64,000 nt of DNA. Origin: Rattus norvegicus. Taxonomy: Eukaryota; Chordata; Mammalia; Rodentia; Muridae. The translations under genes were made by a program, and so were the position numbers. Below the pieces are notes generated by a model. That model was given only the letters and a program-made list of their open reading frames with translations, was not told the origin of the DNA and did not search any database. The DNA is taken from contig NC_086021.1 in NCBI RefSeq assembly GCF_036323735.1, positions 156,334,476-156,398,475 of the forward strand. Direction: 5' to 3'. Shown in pieces: positions 22,966-35,081 of the stretch. The first letter of the stretch is position 1. Every line of letters starts with the position of its first letter.

Positions 22966-23010
22966 AGTGGGGTTAGGGAGAGTGGGGTTAGGGAGAGTGG
23001 GGGTAGGGAG
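22966..23010. repeat. 15-bp G-rich minisatellite, three units
   Basis: Unit agtggggttagggag repeated at 22966, 22981 and 22996, the third with one change. Preceded by ggggggagggaggaggg (22941-). The G runs could form G-quadruplexes on the plus strand. Confidence 0.9.
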
Positions 23011-23127
23011 TGTGGAAACCAAACAGCAACTACTTTGGCTTGGGAGTTTAATGTTCAAACTTTAAGACAAGAACACAGAATAGAGGTTGTGAGACCCAAT
23101 ATTTATGAAGTACTTGAATAACATGAA

Positions 23128-23232
23128 TACGGTTTTGTTTTGTTTTGAGACATGATATTACTCTATAGCCCACCCAGGCTAGCCTTAAACTCACTGTAAT
23201 CCCCCTGGGATTACACATGTGAAACTTTGGCA
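23128..23232 (-). repeat. B1-like SINE
   Basis: (TTTTG)n start, 'ttttgagacatgatattac', 'tagcccacccaggctagcc' and 'ttaaactcactgtaatcc', then 'gggattacacatgtg'. Reverse B1 order, diverged. Confidence 0.75.
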
Positions 23233-23469
23233 TGAATAACACGTTTTAAAATTGAAATGCCTTCATTTTTATCTTTTGCTATAATAGTAAAGAATAAATT
23301 AAAGAAAACTATTCATATTCGTTACAGCACAATTATTTTCCAAAGTATTCTGTTGCGTGGAGATGTGCTCTACTGCACTAGCCCAGCTTGGACACAAAGA
23401 TCCCACCTTAATATAAACGATGACATTCTAGGATACATTTCTCATGTTAGAGTGGAGTGTTGGGGACTG

Positions 23470-23630
23470 ACCGTTGCTCTGCACCAAAGATATCAGTACT
23501 TAGTTCAAATGCCACTACGTCACTGCCTTGTGACCTTGGCAAGCTACTGAGCCACTGTGCTCCTTCCGTCTCTGCTCCTGCTGGGGCTTTGAGAAAGAGT
23601 TGGTACCTGGGAAGCACTCAGACAATTGCC
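23470..23630 (+). repeat. MIR SINE relic
   Basis: Core motif 'ccttgtgaccttggcaag' with 'ctactgagccactgtgctcc', then 'gctttgagaaagagttggtacc'. Old and degraded. Sequence between 23233 and 23470 shows nothing recognised. Confidence 0.55.
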
Positions 23631-24865
23631 ATTTCTCCTTCCCACCAGGAGCCTGCTGGGCTTCGCCTCCTCAAACCTGTACCTTTTCTGCTGGCTCTGA
23701 ACTTGGGTTAAGTCTCCCCTATTTAGACTTGGCCTCCCAGCTTATCAAATAGCGAGAATAAAAGCCCTGATTTGGGCTTTTTCCACTATGGAGAGAATTA
23801 AATGGAGAAAGCCATTAGCTCCAATAGCTTTCCGGCAGCACAGCACCTAGAAGCTACCAGCTATCAGTGGGTAAGACTATTGTGTCTGAGACTGAAGCAA
23901 AGACTGATGACTATCGCATCTCCTTCCCTTCTCACCTGACTCCCGACGTACACACAAGGAGCCCAACTGTATCTCCTTTACTGAAGAATGGGATTTGTGG
24001 TTTTCAAAGTCTTCTACTTGGGAGCCTTCGTTTGGATCCTTGTCTAAGTAAACCTTCTTTCTGGAGCATTATTGATTTCTTCTCATTTAGTAAACAGCCT
24101 CCTAGCCTAATTTTCTCATGCACAGTAGTTGTAGAAAGCCTGACAGGGCATAAACAGGATGAACGTTGTTTTTAAGATTAACTTGTACTCTTTGCTGACA
24201 ACCTGCTTTGGTGAGCAGAGGCGATTCGTCAGCTTTTGGAAAAGATAAATCATGAAGGAAAAGGGAGCTTTGGCCGGATCTTTGTACACAGAGCCTCTAA
24301 CAAAAAAGAGCTCTGGGCCTGCATTTGTGGCTGGTGTGGATGACATTCAGGTTCCACTCAGCATCTGCAACATTGTGGATAGTTCCAGTCAGCTGCTCTG
24401 ACCATTCAGCCTTTGGGGACTATACAGTCTCACTAAATTAACATATAGTCTATGTGTCCCTACATATCAAGATCTAGTTCTCCATGGTCAAAGAAGTGTG
24501 ATATAACAGTCATTTGAAAAGAAACCACAGCTCACTGGACAGACCCGCGTGCAGAGATTATGTAATTGCATTTGAAAATAAATCTGACTAGAGAATCTTG
24601 CGGATTCCTAGCAAAGTGTAAGGTAGTCGTGGATGGGTAGATACAGAGAGTATCCATAGGGAATCTTCCAGAAGCTGAAAGAATCCAGAAGCAGGAAGCA
24701 TCCAGGTCTACACCCAGGAGCTCTTGAGGCTGAGGCCGCTGCAAAGCCCGTGGGAAAGATAGTGCTTGCCCTAGTCCTCTGTGGCCGGGCTGCTCCCTTT
24801 ACCTACCCTAGCCTCACTACCAGGACGAAATATGACGTTTAACTCCGGTCTTCTGTGATTCTGAT
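23631..24865. other. Intergenic, no gene seen
   Basis: Unique sequence. Open frames up to 102 codons lie on either strand without recognisable products. Confidence 0.5.
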
Positions 24866-25060
24866 CACTAGTCAAAACATGCCACTTATTAGCCATGTGC
24901 CCTTGGGCAAGAATCTTTCATCTCTGTGCCTTGGTTTCCTTACATGGAAGTGATGCCCTGCCCAACCGAAAAACAGAAGCGCGAGGATTAAAGAGGTTGC
25001 TTAATAAAACTCTTGGCATAGAGAGTACTTACTTAACAGTTGCCATGACCAGCAATGTAA
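24866..25060 (+). repeat. MIR SINE
   Basis: Clear MIR core: 'gccacttattagccatgtgcccttgggcaag' at about 24879-24909, then 'tctgtgccttggtttcctta', 'gaggattaaagagg' and 'ttggcatagagagtac' in the expected order. Confidence 0.8.
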
Positions 25061-25142
25061 ATATAACCTCCCACTCACAGTTCTAAAACTCATGACTATT
25101 TCTGCCCTAGCGGATCCTCCAGGAGTGTCTCAGAAGGAAATG

Positions 25143-25345
25143 GATGGGAGGTGTGGGACCTGCCTATAATCCCAGCACTTAGGGCCTAAGACAGAAGAAT
25201 CACAAATTCAAGGCCAACCAGAACTACAAAATAAGACTGTGTCTCAAAAGATTAAGGACAGGTGAAGTTGTTTGTTTAGTTGTGAAGTTGTTTACAATAC
25301 TTGCATGACATGCATGAGGTCCTAAGTTTAGCATTAGTAACACGT
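25143..25345 (+). repeat. B1 SINE followed by ID-like segment
   Basis: The B1 part has 'cctgcctataatcccagcac', 'aattcaaggccaaccagaac' and 'gactgtgtctcaaaag' (to about 25252). It is followed by an ID/B4-like part with 'acttgcatgacatgcatgagg' and 'cctaagtttagcattag'. Either a composite SINE or two adjacent insertions. Confidence 0.7.
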
Positions 25346-25346
25346 A

Positions 25347-25429
25347 AAGAAAAGAAAAGAAAAAAAGGAAAAATGGAAGAGGAAAAGGAAGAGGAGAAAG
25401 AAGAGAAAGAAGAGAAGGAGAAAGAAAGT
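25347..25429. repeat. Purine tract (GAAAA/GGAAGA)n
   Basis: About 83 bases that are almost all A and G on the plus strand, extending the A-rich SINE tail. Confidence 0.9.
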
Positions 25430-25574
25430 TCTAGTATGTTCTAAGTCACTATACACTTCCACAGGCCCAGAAATGGAGCAAAAATACCAGATAGCAGCCC
25501 GTGTACATACAGAGCAGGCAAGGGATGGATCTGAAAGGAGGCAGCTAGAACAGTGGGCACAGCCAAAGGGATCC

Positions 25575-25576
<2 letters not shown>

Positions 25577-25643
<67 letters not shown>
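25577..25643. repeat. (GA)n microsatellite
   Basis: Perfect GA array of about 33 units, the longest dinucleotide array in the window. Confidence 0.97.
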
Positions 25644-25645
<2 letters not shown>

Positions 25646-25879
25646 TAAACCCAGCATTGTAGCATAGAATCTTAAACTATGCCTTGGGAGTTCTCCTGCC
25701 TGCTTTGGGATGATAGCACCAGGTATGATGTAAAGGCTTTGGTACCATGTGGCCAGTCATTGGTGTCTTTATGGAGAAGCACTGTAATGGTACTGTTGGG
25801 CTCCTGGAGCCATATGATGTTCTGGGACATCTGGAAACTCTTGATGTCACAAGTCACACAGGAATTGTGCTGCTGTCAT

Positions 25880-26290
25880 TTAGATATTGTTTGTCTCCAA
25901 AGATTCCCACATTGGAATCTTGATCATCTGTGTAATGGTTTTGGAAGGTAGGAGAACCTTTAAAAGATGAAGTCTAGTGCTGATTAGGTCATGACCAACT
26001 TTATGAGGGGATTATTGCCAGAGTAGATTAGTCCTAGGACAAGAACTTGTTGTAATAGAAGGAGGCTGGTCCCTCCTCAGTGTTCTCTTCATAGGCAATT
26101 TGGTATCTCTTTCTGTCACTGTGACCCCACAGGATATTACCGTCCATGTTGTGAAACAGTCATGGTCCCTCACCTGGCACTAGTACTGCATAGTTTGTAC
26201 AGTCCAAGCTCCGAAACCATGACGCAAATAAACCTCTTTTACTTATAAATATCCAGAATCAGGTGCTTTGTTATAGGCACACCATGGACT
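25880..26290 (+). repeat. MaLR-like LTR
   Basis: Begins with a 'ttgtctccaaagattcccacattgg' type opening and ends with 'aataaacctcttttacttataaatatccagaatcaggtgctttgttatag' type sequence (26228-26277), the diagnostic polyadenylation/U5 region of MaLR LTRs. A solo LTR; no internal sequence. Confidence 0.6.
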
Positions 26291-28245
26291 AAGATCACAT
26301 TTTACTTTTAGCAAGGTCCTTCACAGTTTCAAAGCACAAACCTTACTTGTTGGGGTGTAGGGAAAACAGACTATAGAGATGCTGCATTTGTAACAGGCAG
26401 GTCCACCTGGAAAGCATTTGCTTTGGCCTTTCAAGTCCAAATGTGCTACCTATGCTCTGGATGTGGGCCAAATCAGAGTTGGGCTCCTTAGAGCCAGCTG
26501 GAAGTATTCAGAGGTGTTGGCAAAGCATAGTGGTTTTGCAATGACTGTTTATAGAGTTCTCTGTGTGTCCTGGTGGCAAGACTCAGTCACACACACCCTA
26601 TTCCCAAGAGACTAGTCTTGCTGAGTCCCCTGGCCATTTCCCAGCAACTGTATTTCTGAATTGTGAAGAACAGAGCCCTGAGATATAGGCACAGACACCA
26701 GTGAATTCTTCTCTTCCTAGCTTGCCCATGCTGTGACTACAGGGGAGTAGCTTGACTGTCCTATACTTTTAGTTTTATTTCTATGACAGAATGTGAAAGC
26801 AGCCAGTCTCACTACTCATCTGAAAGAAGAAGTCAGAGCTGGGTAGGCAGGACAACCAGACAACATGGATTCCACTGTGTCCTTATTGTATGGATGAATC
26901 AAGAACACATGTGCTTGATGCCCCACGAAGAACAACCTGGCTAAACTGGGGTCTGTTCATTCTCAAAAGGAGCCTGGTTGGTTTTCTGATATTTCTTTTC
27001 TTGAAAATACCACATGGCTTCCTTTGTCTCATGTGTCAATCTCTTGGAAAGAGGAAAGGGAATCAGGAAAGGCTTTGGAAGGGACAAAGTGAAAGGTCAT
27101 AGATACAACTATTCTACATCCCAGTGGGTGGAGATAGCCCACAGGTGGCACACACCTCAAGTGCTTGAAGCCTATACATGCTAATACTGGGGATCTGGTA
27201 TGTGGAGGGGAGTGTTCTCCTGGGTGGCATAATGGAGAATGATCCTTATCAATTAAATATCCCCATAAGGATGGGATTCTCCTAGATACAGACAAGATTG
27301 GAACCTCTATGCCAGATACCAGAACGCAAAGAGTAAGCTGAGGTGTGTCGGAGGAACGTTGCATACAGAGTGCAAAGGGGCGTGAAGGGGTCACAGTCCT
27401 TGTTCTCCAGTTAACTCTCCTAACTCAACAAGGTGAGTTAGGAGATCATTTGTCTCATTGCTGGGATCATTTGTCAAATATTATTTCACCAGTGGCTACA
27501 TTTCATCATCCAGTTTCCCTTCCCATAACAGCTCTGAATTGCATCTGGTTTCAATCCGAAACTCTGAATCACACTGTCATGCCCTACCTTAATCTTGCAT
27601 GGCAGGAGTGCCTGCCTAGTACAGAAGCACGAATGTGTTCTTCTAAGCCCTTTCGTTACAGCTCATTCTCCTTTCCAGTTCTTTCTAGAAAGTGAAAGTT
27701 AGAAAATGACCTGGAACTGGGAGAACATAACCGAGCTCTGAGACTTCCCCTGTAACACAAGTACCCAATCCTGGGTGCCTCCTTTTCATACATTCTTATC
27801 TCAAATTCATGCCTTTAAGATGAGACCCATAGTCCTCACTTTTCATGATAACTTCTAGACAAGGCTTATTTCTTTGGGGTGAAGGCAACTGTTGGTTTCC
27901 AAGTCGGTCCAATTCTTCATCATTTAGTGGTTGACCCACACACTTAATATATTTAAGCCAATTGCTCACACTTTATTGTGGAATTTTAAATAAAAAGCCC
28001 AACATTTCTTTATCTTATGGAAAATCACCGTTAGGCCTTGCTAGGACCCACTTATGACAACCAACAGCCTCATTGGTACTCTAAATGACCATGTGCATCC
28101 CTTAACCTCATTAAACAGCAAATCAAAAGCCCATATTCCTGCCAAGGTAGATTTGCTGCTGGAGTTGTCTGGAGTTCCTTTAGGGTTTGTGTTCATATCT
28201 CTTGGAATAGACTAGGCAGTGGAGAATCATAAATATAACTTCTAA
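26291..28245. other. Intergenic, no gene seen
   Basis: Two kilobases of unique sequence without recognisable repeats or coding signals. Open frames up to 121 codons overlap on both strands. Confidence 0.5.
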
Positions 28246-28590
28246 TTAATCTTGATGCCTTTTAGATGAAGTTCTTCCTTTTACTTTGGATGAGAAGCTC
28301 TGTTGTGTACCAGTTGACAAATGAATTCCAACAGATGTTATCAGAGTCCTCTCTCCAGGTGAAGAACCTTGACAGGTTTGAGCTCCAGATGGCTTGTCTA
28401 TCTTCTGGCCAACCCCTGGCTCAGGAGGGACACATTGCACAGGCTGTTCATGTGGTTAGAAGAAACACATTGTGCTTCAGGAATGTCCCATTGGTCTTCA
28501 GGCAGGACAGAAAGGGTACTCAATTTGTTCAACACACAGGTCTTCTGAGGGCTGCTTTGCAAGATGCTGAGTATAGATGAGCCATCTAGA
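28246..28590 (-). pseudogene. Exon-like or pseudogene relic with one frameshift (uncertain)
   Basis: On the minus strand a pyrimidine-rich stretch ending in TTTCTAG (about 28592-28586) looks like a splice acceptor. An open frame follows to about 28400, reading ..SSILSILQSSPQKTCVLN.. and ..LSVLPEDQWDIPEAQC... A single frameshift near 28430 then leads into a second frame, ..GVGQKIDKPSGAQTCQ.., that stays open to a TAA/TAG region at 28246. Polar, Ser/Gln/Pro-rich composition is unlike random repeat translation. I do not recognise the parent protein. It may be a decayed exon, a retrocopy piece or chance. Confidence 0.25.
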
Positions 28591-29827
28591 AATAAAGTGC
28601 AAAAGGAGAGAAGGCACATGGGTTTTCCAAGACCCCCCAGGACCTTTAGAAAGATCCAGTTATGTAATCAGTGCTCCTGAGACATCTCCTATGAACTGAT
28701 CATATTTTTACTGCTTGAGCAACTTAACGCTTAGGTTATACTTATACTCCCACTCCCTAGACTTCTATGTCCTAAATATTCTATTTTGTGGGACAAGAAG
28801 TGACTCAGAAGTATTTGGAGTCCTTCCTAGGCCTATAGGCATGTGGTCAGTTTATAGAGTCAAATCTCCACACAGTTCTAAGGGTCAAACTGCCCTGTGA
28901 TTCCGCATCCATGGTAGAGATCAGAGAAAGCCTTCCAGACACTTGCTTCTGGTAAAAGAGTAGCCTCCCTCCCAGGCAACAGCTGAGGCATAAGAGGCTG
29001 CTGATTCTGGCACAAAGTCCAAGTGATGCCTTGAAACATATGAAGAACACACCTCTGGGAAGGCTGTTTTGTTTGTTTGTTTGTTTCTGCTGGTGTGTTC
29101 ATGATCTATAGCTTGGGGTACAGTGACAGTGGAGAGCAGAAACAGGATCACAGGCAGATGTGCCTGAGCTGGCCAAGATCTGGTGTTCACACCCATTCAC
29201 GTGCAGCCATCCCCTTCCTTTTTCCCACGGGAATGACAGGGGTGGTATGCAGCAGAGTGAGATATTTGGCCTGTCCAGGTCTCAACATGCCATAGCTGTT
29301 GTAAACTTACTGAGAGCATCTTGCATGCTCTGCCTGCTCAGGATGAAACATGGTATTCACATCACACCAAGGCCGTTTCACAAGGTTCCCGAAGATGTGC
29401 AAAGCCAGAATACCTGAGGCTTCCAATGCTGCACCTGCATGATGATTCAGTGAGAATGTGAGGAGTTTCTTGCAGCTTTTGTTTTATAACAGGAGTGATT
29501 TGGGTGTGTTAGTAAGTCATCTCTGAACCCTAAGAAAAAGTTATAATCTTAAGGGATGACCAATTTGTAGGGGTGGTGTTGCCCATTACCCACTGCAAAA
29601 TCAGCCAGTTCCTGAACTCAATAAAACAAATGTATTTCTACTCAACTCCAAGTTTCAAGTTGTAGAGACAAGTGTATTGCCCCATGGGAAAATACACAGT
29701 CAGGCCAAGAAACTATAACTCAATATGTCAAAAAAAAATTAAAGGCTGTAAGTGGCAGTATGAGTGCAATTCTGCTGTATGGAACTTACGATTGATTTCC
29801 CCTGTATTTCACAACCCAAGAATGAAT
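28591..29827. other. Intergenic, no gene seen
   Basis: Unique sequence. Only a short (GTTT)n run near 29068-29085 stands out. Confidence 0.5.
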
Positions 29828-29854
29828 GTGTGTGTGTGTGTGTGTGTGTACATG

Positions 29855-29885
<31 letters not shown>

Positions 29886-29890
29886 ATATG
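29828..29890. repeat. (TG)n then (TATATG)n microsatellite
   Basis: TG dinucleotides from 29828, then TATATG hexamers to about 29890. Confidence 0.9.
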
Positions 29891-29909
29891 TATATTTGTA
29901 CAGAGTAAG

Positions 29910-30205
29910 GTCTTTGTATATATTTTATTGTACAGATATACAGATATGGGGTTTCATTATGACACTTCTATACACGCATAACTTATCCTTCTTTTGCCCT
30001 TTCTTATCCCCCCTTTCATCTTCTATGACCACCCTGATGATCTCCGACTTCAATTGTTTTCCTGAAAAAGATGTGATTCACTCATTATGGCTGAAGAAAA
30101 ACCCCGTTGTGTATGTCTGCCCCATTTCATCTTTCCTTCCTTTGGTGGGTATCAGGGCTCATTCTATCACCTGGTTATTATGAACAATACAGCAATGAAT
30201 GTAGT
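29910..30205 (-). mobile_element. Old L1 fragment
   Basis: In reverse orientation: 'gattcactcattatggctgaagaaaaacccc' near 30075, 'tgtgtatgtctgcccca' and 'ttattatgaacaatacagcaatgaatg' near 30175. These match the reverse complement of the L1 ORF2 end. Diverged and non-coding. Confidence 0.55.
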
Positions 30206-30616
30206 GAAGCAGATTTTGTGATGCTGAAAGACGCAGGGGGAACAGGAGGCATTTGACTCAAAATTCCAAGCTCCAAAGATGTTCTTCCCCCAGTCAAGCC
30301 CCCTGTTCCCCAATGGTGTGCTTACCACTACTGTCCTCTCACCATCTCTTTCCAATATGTGCTCTCTGGTCTACGTCTTTAGTGTCCTAAGGCTCTTTCA
30401 CATATGTTCCTGTTCCTCACAGGCCATGACAATCTACAGGTACTAGATCCTCAGACATGCCTTCTGAATTCTCTTGTTTGTGGATGCTTAGTGAGTGACA
30501 CACCCCAGGTTTCTTCTCCCTTTTCTGATACTGGGCCTGTCTTGCTTATACTCCCAATCGTTCTATACATTTTCACTCACTCCCCAAAACTTCCAGATCC
30601 ATGGCTTCCCCTATCA

Positions 30617-30740
30617 CAGTCTTTTTTAGCTCCAAATCAGAGCTCCCAGCTGCCTGCTCTTCCTCCTCTGAGGTTTCATAGTCACAAAGGCTGAACCCAC
30701 ACTGGTGTTCTCCCAATCCCATCCTCTACCCAGTGACATA
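30617..30740 (+). repeat. Direct duplication, copy 1
   Basis: 124 bp, from 'cagtcttttttagctcc' to 'ctacccagtgacata'. It matches 31586-31708 at roughly 85-90 percent, with a 29-base identical stretch at about 30628-30656. The offset is about 968 bp. Confidence 0.85.
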
Positions 30741-31273
30741 GTAAGGGTAGGAGATGCCCTATCCTCCCACCTCCCCCAGTTTTCCCAGGCTTGGCCTTTC
30801 ACCCAAACTAAAAAGCAGTCATCACTCCACCATCATATCACTTCATCTCACTCCCTTGAACATGTGCCCAGCACAACTGTAGTGCCTGGTATATTCTGAC
30901 TGCTCATACACATCCAAGGAACTCCGTCAGAGAAACCTGACTCTGCCTGTCATGGATACTGAAGGGACTCTGACCAGGTCAAGTGTGAAGAGCATGGCTC
31001 TGGCAGATCTTCCCTCTCTGACACGAAAACAAATATATTCCTATTGTGTATTCTTCTGGATGGCTTTGTGGGAGGCAGGGCCCTGGGGCTAAAGCCAGGC
31101 TTTCGTGAATGTTATGGTTCATATCTGAGAGGTCTCCAACAGACTGATGTTTTAAAGCTTGCTCTTCTTTGACTTGTGGCATTGTTTTGGGAGGTTGTGG
31201 AATTCTTTTACCCCTTACTGAGGCCTGGGAATTAGGTCACCAAGAGCAGGCCTTTGAAGAAGAGCTGGCTTCA

Positions 31274-31376
<103 letters not shown>

Positions 31377-31439
31377 TTCATCTCGGTTTCTTCCTCTCCT
31401 TTATCTGCTTAACGTGAATGGCCTTGGACACATTCCCTC

Positions 31440-31585
31440 TACCATGAACTGAGCTACTCCAACTTATCCCATCCCTACTGTGATGAATTTAAATGCCTGA
31501 AACTGTGAACCAGAATAAATCTTTCCTTCTCTAAGTTGTTTCTGTTGGGTATTTTTTTTGTCACAACACAAAAGCAACTAACAGA
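31440..31585 (+). repeat. LTR-like rodent repeat, 3' end
   Basis: 'actgtgaaccagaataaatctttccttc', 'taagttgtttctg' and 'gtcacaacacaaaagcaactaacagaca' form the common 3' end of a rodent MaLR-like or RMER-type LTR. It abuts copy 2 of the direct duplication exactly. Confidence 0.5.
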
Positions 31586-31708
31586 CAGTCTTTTTAGCTC
31601 CAAATCAGAGCTCCCAGCTGCCTGTTCTTCCTCCTTTGAGGTTGCACAATCATCAAAGCCAAACCCATACTCCTGTTCTCTCAATCCCATCCTCTACCCA
31701 GTGACATA
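31586..31708 (+). repeat. Direct duplication, copy 2
   Basis: Partner of 30617-30740. Homology starts at 'cagtctttttagctcc' and ends at 'cagtgacata'; the flanks on both sides are unrelated to those of copy 1. Confidence 0.85.
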
Positions 31709-32395
31709 CCAAGTGTAGTTCTCCACATGGCTCCAGGGACTGACACATAACTGGTGCAGCAAGGGAATGAAGAAAGAATGGACACACAGATACACGGACA
31801 AAGAAAACTCTGGAAATGTATAATCTGAGCCTTCTGATGGAAAAGTTACCACACCCAGAAAGTACAGCATGTTTATTATATATAGTTGGATAGGAAGGAG
31901 GCGCTGAACCAAGGCAGCAGGATTTATGGTATATGGATAAACAAGGAGGTATGTTTAACTAATGTCAGTAGAATCATCTCTGTAGCCCATAAACATCCAG
32001 GAAGAGAAAGTTACAGTGGACATTTTCTATACACAGTATTGACATTTGTATTCTGACCAGAAGAAGGCTTTGCCATTCCTTTGAACCTCAATCCTGAAGA
32101 AGGCTTTGCCACTCTCATAGGACTGAGGCACTGGTCTTTGACATGACCATGCCCATGTCAACAACACACCTTCACTCTCTACACTGAGCAAGGCAGAAGG
32201 TCACAGGAACTCATTATCCCATTTCATTCTTTCTACCAACCTGCACAGTAGGCGCTCACACTCTGGTGTGCCGAGATGGGTATTGACAGTTTTTTCTACC
32301 TAGACAGGTCTTCTAATGCCATTCCCAAAGGGTTGCTGACGATGAAAATGGGGTTACTCCAGGGAGGGACCAGGAGTACCAGGGAAACTAAAGGT
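31709..32395. other. Intergenic, no gene seen
   Basis: Unique sequence. A short direct repeat, gaagaaggctttgcca, occurs twice near 32061 and 32096. Confidence 0.5.
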
Positions 32396-32790
32396 GATAA
32401 TGGAGGAGCCAGGAGTAGTTAAGTGCCAGAAGTAATGATTGATGATGGACTCATAAGAGATAGGAGAGCCAGAGGTGATGAAAAAGCCAGAGTTGGTGAT
32501 GGAGCCATGAATAATGGAGGACACAGCAGTGATAAAGGAGCCAGAGGTGATGATGGAGCTGTGACTGACAGAGGTCCAGGGAGTAAAGATAGAGCTATGA
32601 GTGATGGAGGATCCAGGGTGCTGAGAGAGCCAGGAAGTGGGTCATTGAGCCATGAGTATAAAGGAGCTAAGAGTGTTAGAGAGATCAGACGATGAAGATG
32701 GAGCATGAATGACAGCTGAGCCAGGGTGAGGAAGGAGCCATGGGTGGTGACACTGGAGCCATGTGTGATGTAAATGTGTGATGTGTGATT
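32396..32790. repeat. Degenerate GGAGCCA/GTGATGAT minisatellite
   Basis: Nearly 400 bp built from variants of ggagccagaggtgatgatgg with a period of about 12-24 bp. Because stop codons are scarce in the unit, both strands carry open frames (90 codons forward, 124 reverse). The derived peptides are repetitive and show no family, so they are not called as genes. Confidence 0.8.
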
Positions 32791-33019
32791 CATAAAACAT
32801 GGAACATCCAGGAGTGATGGGAAAGATAAGATTCTAAGTTAGACCTGAGAATAGGAGAATAGGAACACGGATGAGAATTTACCGAGGGTGTCTTACTATG
32901 CATTTTTTTTAACCTGAGAAGTCACTTGCCACAGAGCCTGTCAAAGAAAGGAATCTCTACCAGAAGTCTTTTACTCTCTGGGGTCAGATTCTTGTTTATT
33001 AATTCTGTGTTCACATAAA

Positions 33020-33320
33020 ATGCTGAATGCCTTAGCAGCTTTATTTTTCATAACCCAAACTAGAATCCACCCAATTTCCATAAACAAATAAATAGTAAAA
33101 TAAGCTATGGCCCACTCATGGTATGAGTGGAATCCCACTCATGGAATACTATTCAGTAACACTATAGGATGAGCTGTTAACACATGTATCAAAGTGGCAG
33201 AATCTCCAGGGAGCCCTGCTGGTGAAACAGTCCCAAAGGTCATGTGTGGTGTGGGTTCATTGACAAAATGATCTTGAGATTATGGAATTATAGCAAAGGG
33301 AACACATCAAAAGTGGCCAA
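33020..33320 (+). mobile_element. Old L1 3' fragment
   Basis: 'agcagctttatttttcataaccc', 'caatttccataaacaaataaatag' and 'catggaatactattcagtaac' follow the L1 3' region in order. Highly diverged. Confidence 0.55.
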
Positions 33321-33389
33321 GGAGTGTCAGAGGGGTGTGAGGAAAGAGAGCAACTGGTGAGGCTTGATATCATTGGGAGATGCTTGGGG

Positions 33390-33685
33390 GATGGATTACA
33401 TTCATTGATGTGGGAAGACCCATCTTAATTGTGGGTAGGACCATTGCCTCGGTAGGAGATATGGGTCTGTATAATATAAGAAGTGAAGCTGAGCACTAGT
33501 ATACATGTGTTCATTTGCTTTTGGCCTCCTGTTTGTGGTTGTGATGTAATCAGCTGCTTCAGCCTTGGCTTTTCCACTGTGATGGACTGAATTCTGGAAC
33601 TGTACATCAGAATGAACTCACCTTTTAGTTTGTCTTTGTCAAAGTATTGTATAGCAACCATAAGAACAGTAACTAAAACAAGTGG
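33390..33685 (+). repeat. LTR-like rodent repeat
   Basis: 'gggaagacccatcttaattgtggg', 'tgttcatttgcttttggcctcctg', 'ccactgtgatggactgaattctgg' and an end reading 'taagaacagtaactaaaac' match the order of a common rodent MaLR-like/RMER repeat. Solo and non-coding. Confidence 0.5.
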
Positions 33686-35081
33686 TGGCCAGCCATGTGC
33701 ATAGCTATCATCACAGGTAGCTCCATGAAACATTGAGGGAAATTGGGCAAAATCATCTGTGCCACTGAGAGAAAATGCTTATTTAGCACAATGGCTGTTG
33801 TTCAATGGACATTATATCTCAAAAGCTCTGCTCAAACGGGATCACACTGAAGAAACAACTTAACTATCATTATAGCACCAGGGATGGAAATATTTTCTAT
33901 AATAGGCACACAATAAACATCTTCTTCTTGATGGCCTTTCAGTCCTTATGGAACTGTTTTTTCCCTATAACTTAAAAGTACCCATAGATAATATGTAAAG
34001 AAATACTCATGGCCAAGTTCCAATAAAACTTTATTTATACACACAGGCACTAGTCTAGATTTAGACCATAGACTCTGGTTTGCAACTCTTTGTCCTTTCT
34101 TATTGCAGTCTGTCTAGCACATCTGTTTTTCTATGACCCATGGGGCATGAATAATAACCATTGACAGGTTAGGGGGTACACCTGTTTAGGTGAGAACCAC
34201 CCAGTACCCCAGGATCTGGAAAACCAGCTTAGACATATCATATTAGTCCTTTTCAGAATCCTTAGAACCAGGTTTTAGAAAAGCTAAGGCAAATGTGGAG
34301 TGTTGAGCTGATCTCAGTGTGAAGGATACCTAGACTTCTTCCTTCTTATGCCCCTGAGGTAAGCAGTTCCCAAGGGCTTCTGCATATTCCTGAGTGTGAA
34401 TCTGAAAGGAAAAAAAATCCATAGAATATGAAAGCAGATTTCCTGGCTCTTGCTTGCCCACAGCATGTGACTGGAGTATTCACCTCTCCCTCAAGGCTGG
34501 AAAGTCAGGGGCTGATAAAAGCTCTCCCCTTCAGAGGCACTCCACAAAGCAAGGGAACTTCAGTTCTGCAGAGAACACTTGTCTACCTTCAAGGCTTTTA
34601 GTCAAAGTGATTGGGCACGGTCTTGCCATGGCGTCAAACCCAGCCATTGTTTACAAACTTCATTCCTTTCAGAGTCTTCTGCTCACCCTATATCTATATC
34701 TGGTAGAAAGCCCCTGGAGAGACAAACAGTGGGTCTTGCAAAGCATATTGAGGACCAGGTTCCTTAGCTGCAGCAGACAAAGACATGGGAAATGACTCAA
34801 ATGCCAGGAAGGAAGTTGAAAAAAAAGGAGTTCATTTAAAATAAGAACAAAAATATAATGAAAAGCAGACTAACATAACCAGGAAAGTGTGTGACATCAG
34901 CACCAGGGATTTTCCTATTAGTGATGCCAACCCCCACTCAGAGGAGAAGAAAGAAAATGGGTCACTACCACCCGTTAACCACTCATATTACATGCCTACA
35001 AGGCCAAGACTTTATGGAGCCCTTGTGCCTGATAAATTTACACTAAGTTCACTTAAGTAACTACCTGCCAGAACAGTTGTC
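33686..35081. other. Intergenic with an old DNA-transposon-like scrap
   Basis: Around 34014-34100, 'aagttccaataaaactttattta' followed by 'ggcactagtctagatttagacc' and 'tttgcaactctttg' resembles the end of an ancient hAT-type element. A similar scrap is at 61,965. The rest is unique, with no gene supported. Confidence 0.4.

Noticed and set aside
32419..32793. 124-codon minus-strand frame
   Set aside because: It is translation of a degenerate minisatellite that is also open on the other strand.
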